Source of the DNA: JBMNRY01 sp050944915
GTDB lineage: Bacteria; Bacillota; Limnochordia; JAAZLZ01
Assembly (NCBI GenBank): GCA_050944915.1
Contig: JBMNRY010000061.1
Location: 1 to 12,699 of the forward strand
Direction: 5' to 3'
DNA: 12,699 nucleotides
Of the stretch, positions 1-7,920 are shown in pieces (position 1 is the stretch's first letter; each line of letters opens with the position of its first letter). Under the pieces are notes generated by a model, which was not told the DNA's origin, did not search any database, and worked only from the letters and a program-made list of their open reading frames with translations. A program made the translations under genes and the position numbers.

Positions 1-16
1 ATAAGGAGGGATATTA

Positions 17-289
17 ATGAACAAGAGTGACCTAATTGCCAGTGTAGCAGAAAAGGCTGGTTTGACTAAGAAGGTAGCCAGCGAAGCTGTTGAGGCTACC
101 CTCGCGTCCATCGAAGAAGCCCTGTCCAACGGAGATAAAGTTACCTTAGTCGGCTTTGGGACCTTTGAGGTGCGCAATCGTGCCGCTCGTCGAGGCGTCA
201 ACCCAGCAAACGGGGAACCCATCGAAATCCCCGCCTCTCGCGTGCCCGCGTTCAGAGCAGGTAAAGCCTTGAAAGAAGCTGTTAAGTAG
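17..289 (+). CDS. hup: DNA-binding protein HU
   Basis: Histone-like nucleoid protein that binds and bends DNA without strong sequence preference as a dimer. The 90-residue length is exactly that of the bacterial HU family. The N-terminal helical part starts MNKSDLIASVAEKAGL, and the family signature around residues 46-66 is complete (GFGTFEVRNRAAR, then NPANGEPI). The conserved Pro63 at the tip of the DNA-embracing arm is the residue that intercalates into DNA in characterised HU. The ATG is preceded by a strong Shine-Dalgarno sequence (AAGGAGG at 3-9), 7 bases away, which fixes the start. The promoter lies outside the window. The gene is convergent with mazG; in many Clostridia an HU gene follows mazG on the same strand, so the orientation is notable. 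Identification is very secure. Confidence 0.97.
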   Translation: MNKSDLIASVAEKAGLTKKVASEAVEATLASIEEALSNGDKVTLVGFGTFEVRNRAARRGVNPANGEPIEIPASRVPAFRAGKALKEAVK

Positions 290-297
290 TTGTACAG

Positions 298-354
298 GGC
301 CCGCCGCGCCAAGGAAGGCATCCACGCGCGGAATGGTAATCCGGGCGGCGGGCT
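298..354. repeat. GC-rich inverted repeat between convergent hup and mazG
   Basis: The arms GCCCGCCGC (299-307) and GCGGCGGGC (345-353) are perfect inverted complements. One more G-T pair is possible at 298/354. The spacer is about 37 bases. It fills the short gap between the two convergent stop codons, where a bidirectional terminator would be expected. Neither strand shows a T-tract after the stem, so it is not a canonical Rho-independent terminator. It could act as a transcript-end stabiliser or a collision barrier. Confidence 0.5.
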
Positions 355-359
355 AACAT

Positions 360-1793
360 CTACGATTTATTGACCTTGGCCTCATCCCAGAGGGCATCCA
401 TTTCCTCAAGGGTCATCTCTTCCAGATTCCGACCCTGTTTGGCCGCTTCGCGCTCGATATACTGAAAGCGTTCCCGGAATTTCTTGTTGGCTCCTTGGAG
501 GGCCAACTCGGGATTAACCCCATAATAACGGGCCACATTGACGATGGTAAAAAAGACATCTCCCAATTCATCTTCCAGCTCGGTGGGATCCCCCTTTTGG
601 GCCGCTTCGTAAAACTCCCCTAATTCCTCCCCTACCTTGGCGATGGCACCCCCCACATCGGGCCATTCAAAGCCCACCTTGGCCGCTTTGGCCTGCAAAT
701 CCCAGGCTTCCATCAAGGCGGGATAATCCTTAGGGATCCCTGCCAGGATCGATTTGCGCTCCTTACCCTCTTGTCTTTTGATGGCCTCCCAATTGCGCAG
801 AACCTCTCCGACCCCATCGACATCGGTGGTGCCAAAGACGTGGGGATGGCGGCGGACCATCTTATCGATGATCCCTTGCACCACATCGTTGAAACGAAAG
901 GAACCGGTTTCCGATGCGATCTGGGCGTGAAAGACCACCTGCAAAAGGACGTCCCCCAACTCCTCACAAAGCTCATCTAGATCACCGTTCCCCACCGCTT
1001 CCGCCACTTCGTAGGCTTCCTCGATGAGGTAAGGCCGCAGGGACCGATGGTCCTGTTGTCGATCCCAAGGACAACCCTCAGGACTCCGTAAGATAGCCAT
1101 CACCTCTTGGAGGCGGTTGATGGCTGGCTTTTCATGGGCGGGGATGAATAGGGATGTCAAATGATCGAAATAGTCCCCTTGATCCAAGGCGTAAAGGGGT
1201 AATTGTCTCTTCTTTTCCCCTTGGGTTCCCGACCCGGTGATGATCTGAACGGGATGATCCTCAGGGAGAACTTCTAAGAGTTTTAATTTCACTTCCCCGG
1301 CGATATAGCGATCATAAACCTGCATGATCACTAAAGGCTGGGCAAAATTCAGCTTGTCCACATCTAATTCGAAGGCATCGACGATGGACAGTCCTTCCTC
1401 CAAGGGAAATCCTGCAGTCACTAAAAGGGGATCGAGGAAGCCCATGGCCGGTTTGACCGTTACCCCTTCGGGCCAGCGCTGGAGCAAGAGGGCCACAGTC
1501 CGCTCCCCAATGAGGGGATGACCAGGGACACAGTAAAGGATGGGACCCTTCTTGGCCGCCGCCAAAAGCTCCTCAACGATGGCTTCATAGACGGCTTCGA
1601 AATCGGTTTCCTTCTCATAGTGATAATCGAAAAAATGGCAGGCAATACCCCGCTCCTTTAGTTCCTCACAGGCGGGGTGTTTCTCCGTACGGACATAGAT
1701 GGGTATTTCCCCGTTAAGAAGCTCCCAGGCTTCCAAAGTCATATGTTTCAGCGGTCCCGGCCCTAAACCGAGGACGGTAATCGGTTTTCCCAC
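360..1793 (-). CDS. mazG: Bifunctional tetrapyrrole methylase-like / MazG nucleotide pyrophosphohydrolase (YabN type)
   Basis: Two-domain protein of 477 residues from the start chosen here; B. subtilis YabN is similar in length. Residues ~1-220 form an SAM-dependent tetrapyrrole methylase-like domain with the Gly-rich LGLGPG loop (8-13) and a PGHPLIGE motif near residue 90. The C-terminal part is a MazG NTP pyrophosphohydrolase, which hydrolyses NTPs to NMP and PPi and cleans the nucleotide pool. Its first MazG unit has CPWD (~241-244), EEAYE (~258-262) and EELGD (~277-281), the acidic residues that bind Mg2+. A second unit follows (EELGEFYEA ~389-397, ELGDVFF ~409-415). The frame is open to a GTG at 1856, but that codon has no Shine-Dalgarno sequence. 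The GTG at 1793 has AAGGGAGG (1803-1810) nine bases upstream and directly precedes the conserved domain. It lies 75 bp behind the flippase gene and is probably cotranscribed with it. The in vivo role of the methylase half is not established. Confidence 0.95.
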   Translation of the reverse strand: MGKPITVLGLGPGPLKHMTLEAWELLNGEIPIYVRTEKHPACEELKERGIACHFFDYHYEKETDFEAVYEAIVEELLAAAKKGPILYCVPGHPLIGERTVALLLQRWPEGVTVKPAMGFLDPLLVTAGFPLEEGLSIVDAFELDVDKLNFAQPLVIMQVYDRYIAGEVKLKLLEVLPEDHPVQIITGSGTQGEKKRQLPLYALDQGDYFDHLTSLFIPAHEKPAINRLQEVMAILRSPEGCPWDRQQDHRSLRPYLIEEAYEVAEAVGNGDLDELCEELGDVLLQVVFHAQIASETGSFRFNDVVQGIIDKMVRRHPHVFGTTDVDGVGEVLRNWEAIKRQEGKERKSILAGIPKDYPALMEAWDLQAKAAKVGFEWPDVGGAIAKVGEELGEFYEAAQKGDPTELEDELGDVFFTIVNVARYYGVNPELALQGANKKFRERFQYIEREAAKQGRNLEEMTLEEMDALWDEAKVNKS

Positions 1794-1868
1794 AAACGAC
1801 AGCCTCCCTTGATGGTTTTCCCCCTTAGCATCTATTCTAGCAAAGATCTTCCCCACTAGGGGCCGAAC

Positions 1869-3512
1869 CTAAAGATTAAGCAGACCCCATTTTTGTAGTC
1901 TGCTCACCAGCCACGGCCCATACCGGGGAATCAATTCCAGATCCCGGGGCCGAATCCCTCCAAGGATAAGTAAAGTGCAAAAATAGGTGGCGGCACCGCC
2001 GATGACGGCGGCCATGGTGGCCGCGGCATTGGCCCAAAAGGGAAGGTTGCTCCCTAGGGACCATAGGGAGCCGTAATGAAGACCCAGGGTGTAAATGAAC
2101 CCATAGATGAGTTTGACCATCCCATACATGGCCCCAACGGCCAAACTAGGTTTGAGGATCATAGCCCCGGGTTCCCAGCGATAACCGACAAGCTTTTGTA
2201 CAGCCCCGAGATTCAAGATAGCAGCCAGGGAAAAACCTAAAGAGGTGCCCCATGCAGCACCCTTGATCCCCATTTCGGGCAGGCTGATGAGATAGTAATT
2301 GGTGATCAGTTTACAAAGGGTCCCGGCTAAAAGATGCTGCACCGGAATGAAAACCTCCCCTAAGCCTTGGAGGATCCCCGCCGTCGTTTGGTACAACCCT
2401 TGGGCCAAGGTGGCCAGGGAGAGGATGGACAAAGGGATACCGACCTGGGGATAACCGAATAAGAGGTAGGATATCTCTGAGGCTAGGGTGTAAAGGCCAA
2501 CGGCGGCCGGCAACCCGACTAAGATGGTGACCCTAACGGCCTCCTGGGTCCGGTGGCGGACAATTCTCCTGCTCCCTAGGGCTAGGCCTTCGGCGATGGC
2601 GGGGACGATGCTGGCCGCCAGGGCGACGGTGACTACCGCGGGGATCCCCATCATGTTTAAAGCCATCCCTAAATAGCCATACCACTCCCGAACTTGTTCC
2701 ACGCTCAATCCCCCGAGCCGTAACCTAGAGGGAACTAGAGCGGCATCGATCATTTGCATCAGCGGCAGCAGTACCGCTCCTAGAATAACGGGCCAAGCCA
2801 GGCTCACCAACTTATAAAGGATCACCCCGTTGCTTTCCCGAGGGAACTGCCTTTTTGGAGCCACGGCCAGGAGCCGTCTCCTGACGGGGAAATAATAGGC
2901 GAGAAAGACTAAAACGCCGACGGCAGCCCCGAAAACGGAGCCTAAGGAGGCCCCCGCAGCACCTTTTTCCACCCCCATGGGCATGCAGTAGTAGGCCAAG
3001 GCCAGGGTGGCCACCACCCGGACGATCTGTTCTCCCACTTGGGCCACGGCAGAAGGGGTCATATACTGCAGGCCATGGAAAAATCCCCGAAAGGCGGCGA
3101 TGAGGGCTAATAGGAGGACCGAGGGAGCGATGGCGACTAAGGCCCCATAGGCACCAGGATCTTGGAGAATATTTTCCGTCAACCACCGGGCGGCCCCATA
3201 GAGGGCCAAGGTGGAGAGGCTACCTAAAAGGATCATGATCCCTAGGGCAAGGCGAAAGATGCTGTGAATTCCCCCCACATCGCCAAGGGCCGCCTTTTCC
3301 GCTACCAGCTTGGATACAGCCACCGGCAGGCCGGCTACCGACACGACGAAGGCGAAATAGTAGATGGGGCGGACCATCTGCAACAGGCCCATCCCTTCAT
3401 CGTGGATAATCCGGGGAAGGGGGATGAGATAGAAAACGCCCAACAGCCGACTGACCGCTCCGGCCGCCGCTAAGATGAAAGCCCCCCGCAAAAAGGCATT
3501 GTTGCGCACCAT
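1869..3512 (-). CDS. yabM: SpoVB/YabM-family MOP flippase (lipid-linked glycan exporter)
   Basis: Polytopic membrane protein of 547 residues, the usual size for the MurJ/SpoVB/Wzx group of the MOP superfamily, which flips lipid-linked saccharide precursors across the cytoplasmic membrane. Hydrophobic segments span the whole length. The N-terminus has the typical pattern of an FLRGAF...AAAGAVSRLLG stretch followed by a short basic-acidic loop (IPLPRIIHDEG), as in SpoVB. The position between spoVT and mazG is that of B. subtilis yabM; many Clostridia genomes call this gene spoVB. A role in spore cortex or cell-wall precursor transport is inferred from family and neighbours. The ATG at 3512 is preceded by a purine-rich GGAGGAGG-type ribosome binding site. 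A clear terminator after spoVT isolates it, so it needs a promoter in 3513-3600; no convincing -35/-10 pair was found there. The exact substrate is unknown. Confidence 0.92.
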   Translation of the reverse strand: MVRNNAFLRGAFILAAAGAVSRLLGVFYLIPLPRIIHDEGMGLLQMVRPIYYFAFVVSVAGLPVAVSKLVAEKAALGDVGGIHSIFRLALGIMILLGSLSTLALYGAARWLTENILQDPGAYGALVAIAPSVLLLALIAAFRGFFHGLQYMTPSAVAQVGEQIVRVVATLALAYYCMPMGVEKGAAGASLGSVFGAAVGVLVFLAYYFPVRRRLLAVAPKRQFPRESNGVILYKLVSLAWPVILGAVLLPLMQMIDAALVPSRLRLGGLSVEQVREWYGYLGMALNMMGIPAVVTVALAASIVPAIAEGLALGSRRIVRHRTQEAVRVTILVGLPAAVGLYTLASEISYLLFGYPQVGIPLSILSLATLAQGLYQTTAGILQGLGEVFIPVQHLLAGTLCKLITNYYLISLPEMGIKGAAWGTSLGFSLAAILNLGAVQKLVGYRWEPGAMILKPSLAVGAMYGMVKLIYGFIYTLGLHYGSLWSLGSNLPFWANAAATMAAVIGGAATYFCTLLILGGIRPRDLELIPRYGPWLVSRLQKWGLLNL

Positions 3513-3596
3513 GCCCCCTCCTCCCCTTGATATCCCTTCAAATATACTCTTCGGGTAAGGGGATTATGAAGGGGCTGTAGGGCTTTCTAGCCAAAG

Positions 3597-3621
3597 AAAA
3601 AACCCAGGGTCACTCCCTGGG
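3597..3621 (-). terminator. Rho-independent terminator of spoVT
   Basis: On the minus strand the stem CCCAGGG (3621-3615), a 5-base loop and CCCTGGG (3609-3603) are followed directly by six T (3602-3597). It lies 17 bp after the spoVT stop, so spoVT ends as its own transcript. Confidence 0.92.
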
Positions 3622-3637
3622 CTAGCCATAAATACTA

Positions 3638-4165
3638 TTAGTGCTCCATTTGTTTGGCCAAAAAACCGGCAGCCGTTTCCACCAACTTGCGTTCCAATTG
3701 GGTGACCTGCCCCTCTTCGGTGGCTAGAATCACCGCGCCGATGGCATCCCCCGCCACGATGATGGGGGCGATGACGGCCCCGGCAAAATGCCATGCTTCA
3801 TCTTCTTCGCCGTCCACATCGGCGGACATGAGGATCTGCCTTGTTTCCATGGCCCGTTCCACGGCGATGCCGATGGCCCGTTCCAACCATAGTTTTTTGG
3901 GCGCCCCAGCCACCGCCACCACCACATCTCGGTCGGTGATCAGGGCTATATGGCCTGTGGTTTCGTTGAGCGATTCGGCATACTCCTGGGCAAATTCCGT
4001 CAGTTCGCCAATGGGCGAATACTTCTTGAGGATCACTTCCCCTTCCCGATCGACAAATATCTCCAACGGGTCTCCCTCACGGATCCGGAGTGTCCGCCGA
4101 ATTTCCTTCGGGATCACCACTCGACCCAAATCATCGATCCGTCGAACGATTCCAGTAGCCTTCAC
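3638..4165 (-). CDS. spoVT: Stage V sporulation protein T, AbrB-family transcriptional regulator
   Basis: Forespore transcription factor which in B. subtilis modulates the sigma-G regulon, and so spore germination and coat properties. The protein has 175 residues (B. subtilis SpoVT 178). Residues 1-~50 form the swapped-hairpin AbrB DNA-binding domain (TGIVRRIDDLGRVVIPKEIR, then LRIREGDPLEIF). Residues ~55-175 form a GAF-like domain (ETTGHIALITDRDVVVAVAG ... GAVIAPIIVAGDAIGAVIL), as in the tetrameric SpoVT structure. The GTG start has AGGAGG (4174-4179) eight bases upstream. A sigma-G-like promoter lies in front and a strong terminator behind, so it appears to be monocistronic. Presence of this gene is strong evidence that the organism makes, or descends from makers of, endospores. 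Confidence 0.97.
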   Translation of the reverse strand: MKATGIVRRIDDLGRVVIPKEIRRTLRIREGDPLEIFVDREGEVILKKYSPIGELTEFAQEYAESLNETTGHIALITDRDVVVAVAGAPKKLWLERAIGIAVERAMETRQILMSADVDGEEDEAWHFAGAVIAPIIVAGDAIGAVILATEEGQVTQLERKLVETAAGFLAKQMEH

Positions 4166-4226
4166 CCCACACCCCTCCTCTCAGGCGCCACCCCCGGGGA
4201 GAATATCAACAGGGTGTTACCACTGA

Positions 4227-4257
4227 TAGTATATAATCCCGTTAGCAAATTTATGCA
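4227..4257 (-). promoter_or_regulatory. Candidate sigma-G-type promoter of spoVT
   Basis: On the minus strand TGCATA (4257-4252) and TATACTA (4233-4227) are separated by 18 bases. This compares with the forespore sigma-G pattern gHATR-N17/18-CATHHTA; only the first base of the -10 differs. The 5' untranslated region would be about 50 bases. spoVT is sigma-G dependent in B. subtilis, and no sigma-A pair fits here better. The motif is short, so the call is moderate. Confidence 0.5.
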
Positions 4258-4267
4258 TTTATCCCTT

Positions 4268-7200
4268 TCAGACGGGAACTTCCTGCCAAGCCCCATGGAG
4301 GTCGGTGAGGACGGCGTTGAGTTGCTGGAGCAATTGCCGATCATCTAACCCCTTGACCCGGAGCTTAATCTGGGGATTACGTCCTTGTTGGACCATGATC
4401 TGTCCCCGATACTTCCTGGTGAGAACAGTCATCAAATCCCACGGCAGATCCATCCCCGTGAGGAACTTGGCGATGACTTGATCCTTTTCCCGGGACAAGG
4501 AGGCGATCCCCAATTCCTTGGCGAGGATCTTTAAGCGGGCAACGAAGAGGAGATTCTCCACCGGTGCCGGCGGTGTGCCGAAGCGATCGATGATTTCTTC
4601 CCCAAGTTCATCGGCTTGGGACAACTCCCGCACCGCGACCACTTTTTTATACAAGGCCACTTTCTGTTGGGGATCGTTGATGTAATCATCGGGTAGGTAA
4701 GCATCCACATCTAAGTCGATGGAAGGTTCGGGCAGTTCCTGAGGGACCTCCCCTTTCAGTTCCCGCACCGACTCTTCCAGGAGGCGACAGTAGAGATCGA
4801 ACCCGACGCTGGCGATGAAGCCGTGCTGTTCGGGACCGAGGATATTACCGGCACCCCTAATTTCTAGATCCCGCATAGCCAGTTTGAATCCCGAACCTAA
4901 CTCACTAAATTCCCTGATGGCTTGGAGGCGTTTTTCTGCATCTTCCGTTAGAATCTTATCCCGATTATAGGTGAAATAGGCGTAGGCCACCTTATTGGAG
5001 CGGCCGACCCGGCCCCGCAACTGGTAAAGTTGGGCCAAACCCATCCGATCGGCATCACAGACGATCAGGGTATTGACATTGCCGATATCCATACCGGTTT
5101 CGATGATGGTAGTACATAACAGGATGTCGTATTGCCCTTGGAGGAAATCGAGCATCACCCGCTCTAGCTGCCTTTCGTTCATCTGGCCATGGCCGATGAC
5201 GACCCGGGCTTCGGGGACCAACTCTTCCAGATATTTTTTCATCTTTTCGATGGATTGGACCCGGTTGTAGACAAAGTAAATTTGGCCGCCCCGATCCAAT
5301 TCCCGCCGGATAGCTTCTTCCACCAATTCATCGTTAAACTCGGCCACATAGGTGCGTACCGGGTAGCGGCCTTCGGGAGGAGTCTCGATGATGCTCATAT
5401 CCCGGGCACCCGTCAGGGACATATGCAGGGTCCGGGGAATGGGTGTGGCCGTGAGGGTGAGGACATCTATATTCTTTCGCACCGCCTTAAGCCGTTCCTT
5501 TTGGGCCACCCCAAAGCGCTGTTCCTCGTCGATGATCATCAAGCCTAAGGACTTAAATTCGATGGATGATGATAATAGCCGATGGGTACCGATGACGATA
5601 TCGACGGTGCCGTCGGCTAAACCTTTGATGGTTTCCTTCTGTTCAGCGGCACTTTGGAAGCGGCTGAGGACATCGATGCGGATGGGATAGCCGTCGAAGC
5701 GCTCCCGAAAGGTCCGTTCATGCTGTTGGGCGAGGATGGTCGTCGGCACTAAAACGGCCACTTGCTTTCCGTCCATCACCGCCTTAAAGGCGGCCCGCAT
5801 GGCCACCTCCGTTTTACCATAACCGACATCACCACAAAGGAGCCGATCCATAGGCCGTGGTGATTCCATATCCCTTTTCACTTCTTCCACCGAGCGCCTT
5901 TGGTCGGGGGTTTCTTCATAGATAAAGGCATCCTCGAATTCTTCCTGCCACGGAGTGTCCGAAGAGAAGGCATGGCCTTCTAAGCGCTGCCTTTCCGCGT
6001 AGAGCTCCAAAAGCTCCTTGGCCATCTCCTGGACCGATTCTTTAACCCGCTTTTTTACCCGGGCCCATTCACTGCCACCTAGTTTATTAAGGCGAGGCGC
6101 GGCCTCTTCACCACCCACATATTTCTGCAGTAGGTGAATCTGGTCAGTAGGCACATAAAGCTTATCCTCACCAGCATATTTCACCACCAGGTAATCCTTA
6201 TGGACACCGCGAATATCTAGGGTTTCGACCCCTAGATAGCGCCCGATACCGTGATTTTCGTGGACCACATAATCCCCGGGCTGTAGTTCTGAATAATGGG
6301 CTAGGGCCGCCCTGCGGGCACTATCTTCCGTCTTTTCCTGGAGCCTCGGTCGTCCTTTACGCTTTGTGCGGCCGAAGATTTCGCCGTCGGTCAACAGAAT
6401 GAGCTTATGGCCCGACAACTGGAAACCACCGGAAAGGGCCGCGGGTGTGATCACCAGCTGACCCGGTTGGAGATCGACTACATCGAGGAGATAGCTGGTC
6501 CCAACCCCTTCCCGTTTTAAACCTTGGGCCAAGCGCTGGGCCCTCTCCGGTGTGGAGACGGCCATCACAACCCGGTAGTCGGCCCGCCGCCAGTTCTGCA
6601 GCCCCTCGACTAACAAATCGATGCGACCGTGGAACGTTTCGGCACCCTTGGCACCGATGTTAATGGGTTTACCCGTTTCCACCTTACCGATTCGCCGAGG
6701 CAGCCCGGTGATAAAAAGGACTTTCCTGCCTTCCATGGAGGCCGCGATGTCCTGCCAAGGAATGAAGTTCTCAACGAAGTCGGGTAACACGGCGCCCCTT
6801 TCCAACAGGCTGCTGACCAATTCCCCGTGCTCGACGGTCCACTGCTTCATTTGGGCAGCGATCCGTACCGGATCGTCGATGGCGATTATACCCCGGGGAA
6901 AATAGTCGAGGAGATGATTTAGTTGGGGATAAAAATAAGGCAAATATTGCCTAACCCCATGGAACTCCACCCCGTTAGCCAGTTTTTCAGCATGCTCCCG
7001 TGCCCGGACCTCTAAACTGCGGGCTTGGTTCGTCCGGCCTAAACCGGTCAGTCTTTCTATCTGGGCTTGGGCGGCAGCCAAGATCCGTTCTCCAACGGCT
7101 TCCCTTTTCTCCTCGGCCAGTAAGTATTCATGGGCGGGCCCGATCCAAACCTGATCAAAGCTCTGCACCGAACGCTGGCTGACGATATCAAAGGAGCGAA

Positions 7201-7819
7201 GGGCATCGATTTCATCACCGAAAAGTTCCATCCTTATGGGTTCTTCCCGGGCCGAGGGGAAGATGTCGATGATATCCCCCCGCTGACTAAATTGACCTCG
7301 TCCTTCGATCATGGGCACCCGACGATAGCCCAATCCTACCAAACGGTCCATAATTTCATCGAGGGCGACGATTTCCCCGACCTGCAGGTGGATCAAGCTC
7401 CGGCGCAAATCATCGACGGGAACCAGCCTTCGGGATAAGGCGGGCGGAGTGGTGACCACTAGGGTTGGTTTGCCCCGGGCCAGCCGTTCCAGAACATTGA
7501 GACGCTGGACGACCACATCGTAATCATCACCGATTTCTTCGTGGGGTAGAATTTCCAGGGCCGGGAAGTAATGGACATAATCCCCCCGCAGGAAGGAGTT
7601 CAGATCTTCCACTAACCTTTCGGCCTGGATTTGCCCCGAGGTGATGACCAGCAGGGATTCCCCCCCTTGGCGCTGGAAAAGCGCGGCCACATAAGCTGCC
7701 TTTTCGGGACCTATGCACCCTGTCAAATGCTGTTTGGGGAGCCCATTATTGAATTCAGCCATTAGCTGCTGCATCTCTTGACTATCTTTAAGAACTTCAA
7801 CGATACCGCGTAGGGACAC
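4268..7819 (-). CDS. mfd: Transcription-repair coupling factor Mfd
   Basis: ATP-dependent translocase that displaces RNA polymerase stalled at DNA lesions and recruits UvrA. It has 1183 residues from the start chosen (B. subtilis 1177). In order: a UvrB-like N-terminal module (~30-220; GRGQFSQRGDIIDIF); the CarD-like RNA polymerase interaction domain (~515-570; YVVHENHGIGRYLG); and the RecG-like helicase motor with Walker A GDVGYGKTE (~663-671), Walker B DEEQ (~764-767), TATPIPRT (~790-797) and QLRGRVGRS (~933-941). A C-terminal TRCF domain closes it. The frame continues upstream to a GTG at 7858, but that codon has no ribosome binding site and overlaps the likely -10 element. GTG at 7819 has AAGGAG (7829-7834) nine bases upstream and fits the usual Mfd N-terminus. 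mfd after pth and before spoVT is conserved Bacillota synteny. Confidence 0.97.
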   Translation of the reverse strand: MSLRGIVEVLKDSQEMQQLMAEFNNGLPKQHLTGCIGPEKAAYVAALFQRQGGESLLVITSGQIQAERLVEDLNSFLRGDYVHYFPALEILPHEEIGDDYDVVVQRLNVLERLARGKPTLVVTTPPALSRRLVPVDDLRRSLIHLQVGEIVALDEIMDRLVGLGYRRVPMIEGRGQFSQRGDIIDIFPSAREEPIRMELFGDEIDALRSFDIVSQRSVQSFDQVWIGPAHEYLLAEEKREAVGERILAAAQAQIERLTGLGRTNQARSLEVRAREHAEKLANGVEFHGVRQYLPYFYPQLNHLLDYFPRGIIAIDDPVRIAAQMKQWTVEHGELVSSLLERGAVLPDFVENFIPWQDIAASMEGRKVLFITGLPRRIGKVETGKPINIGAKGAETFHGRIDLLVEGLQNWRRADYRVVMAVSTPERAQRLAQGLKREGVGTSYLLDVVDLQPGQLVITPAALSGGFQLSGHKLILLTDGEIFGRTKRKGRPRLQEKTEDSARRAALAHYSELQPGDYVVHENHGIGRYLGVETLDIRGVHKDYLVVKYAGEDKLYVPTDQIHLLQKYVGGEEAAPRLNKLGGSEWARVKKRVKESVQEMAKELLELYAERQRLEGHAFSSDTPWQEEFEDAFIYEETPDQRRSVEEVKRDMESPRPMDRLLCGDVGYGKTEVAMRAAFKAVMDGKQVAVLVPTTILAQQHERTFRERFDGYPIRIDVLSRFQSAAEQKETIKGLADGTVDIVIGTHRLLSSSIEFKSLGLMIIDEEQRFGVAQKERLKAVRKNIDVLTLTATPIPRTLHMSLTGARDMSIIETPPEGRYPVRTYVAEFNDELVEEAIRRELDRGGQIYFVYNRVQSIEKMKKYLEELVPEARVVIGHGQMNERQLERVMLDFLQGQYDILLCTTIIETGMDIGNVNTLIVCDADRMGLAQLYQLRGRVGRSNKVAYAYFTYNRDKILTEDAEKRLQAIREFSELGSGFKLAMRDLEIRGAGNILGPEQHGFIASVGFDLYCRLLEESVRELKGEVPQELPEPSIDLDVDAYLPDDYINDPQQKVALYKKVVAVRELSQADELGEEIIDRFGTPPAPVENLLFVARLKILAKELGIASLSREKDQVIAKFLTGMDLPWDLMTVLTRKYRGQIMVQQGRNPQIKLRVKGLDDRQLLQQLNAVLTDLHGAWQEVPV

Positions 7820-7856
7820 CCTATTTCTCTCCTTTGACAGTGTACTGAATATTTCC

Positions 7857-7885
7857 ACAATATTTTTTTAGACAGCTAGCGGCAA
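7857..7885 (-). promoter_or_regulatory. Candidate sigma-A promoter of mfd
   Basis: On the minus strand TTGCCG (7885-7880), a 17-base spacer and TATTGT (7862-7857) each match four of six consensus bases. It follows the hairpin behind the upstream gene. Initiation near 7850 would leave a ~30-base leader before the GTG at 7819 and would exclude the GTG at 7858. Confidence 0.45.
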
Positions 7886-7911
7886 AAGGGGCTCCAGCGA
7901 AGCTAAAGCCC
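7884..7911 (-). terminator. Hairpin with short T-run after the small membrane protein gene
   Basis: On the minus strand a 10-bp stem (7911-7902 with 7898-7889, including two G-U pairs) closes a 3-base loop and is followed by C and four T. The gene before it ends only 9 bp upstream. The T-run is short, so termination may be partial. Confidence 0.55.
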
Positions 7912-7920
7912 TTTCCCAAT

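Noticed and set aside
3513..3596. Promoter for the flippase gene
   Set aside because: CATAAT and TATATT occur on the minus strand, but neither has an acceptable -35 at proper spacing.
3654..4226. 190-codon open frame on the plus strand opposite spoVT
   Set aside because: It is antisense to a secure gene, has no ribosome binding site and its Ser/Thr/Pro/Met-rich composition is that of a frame shadow.
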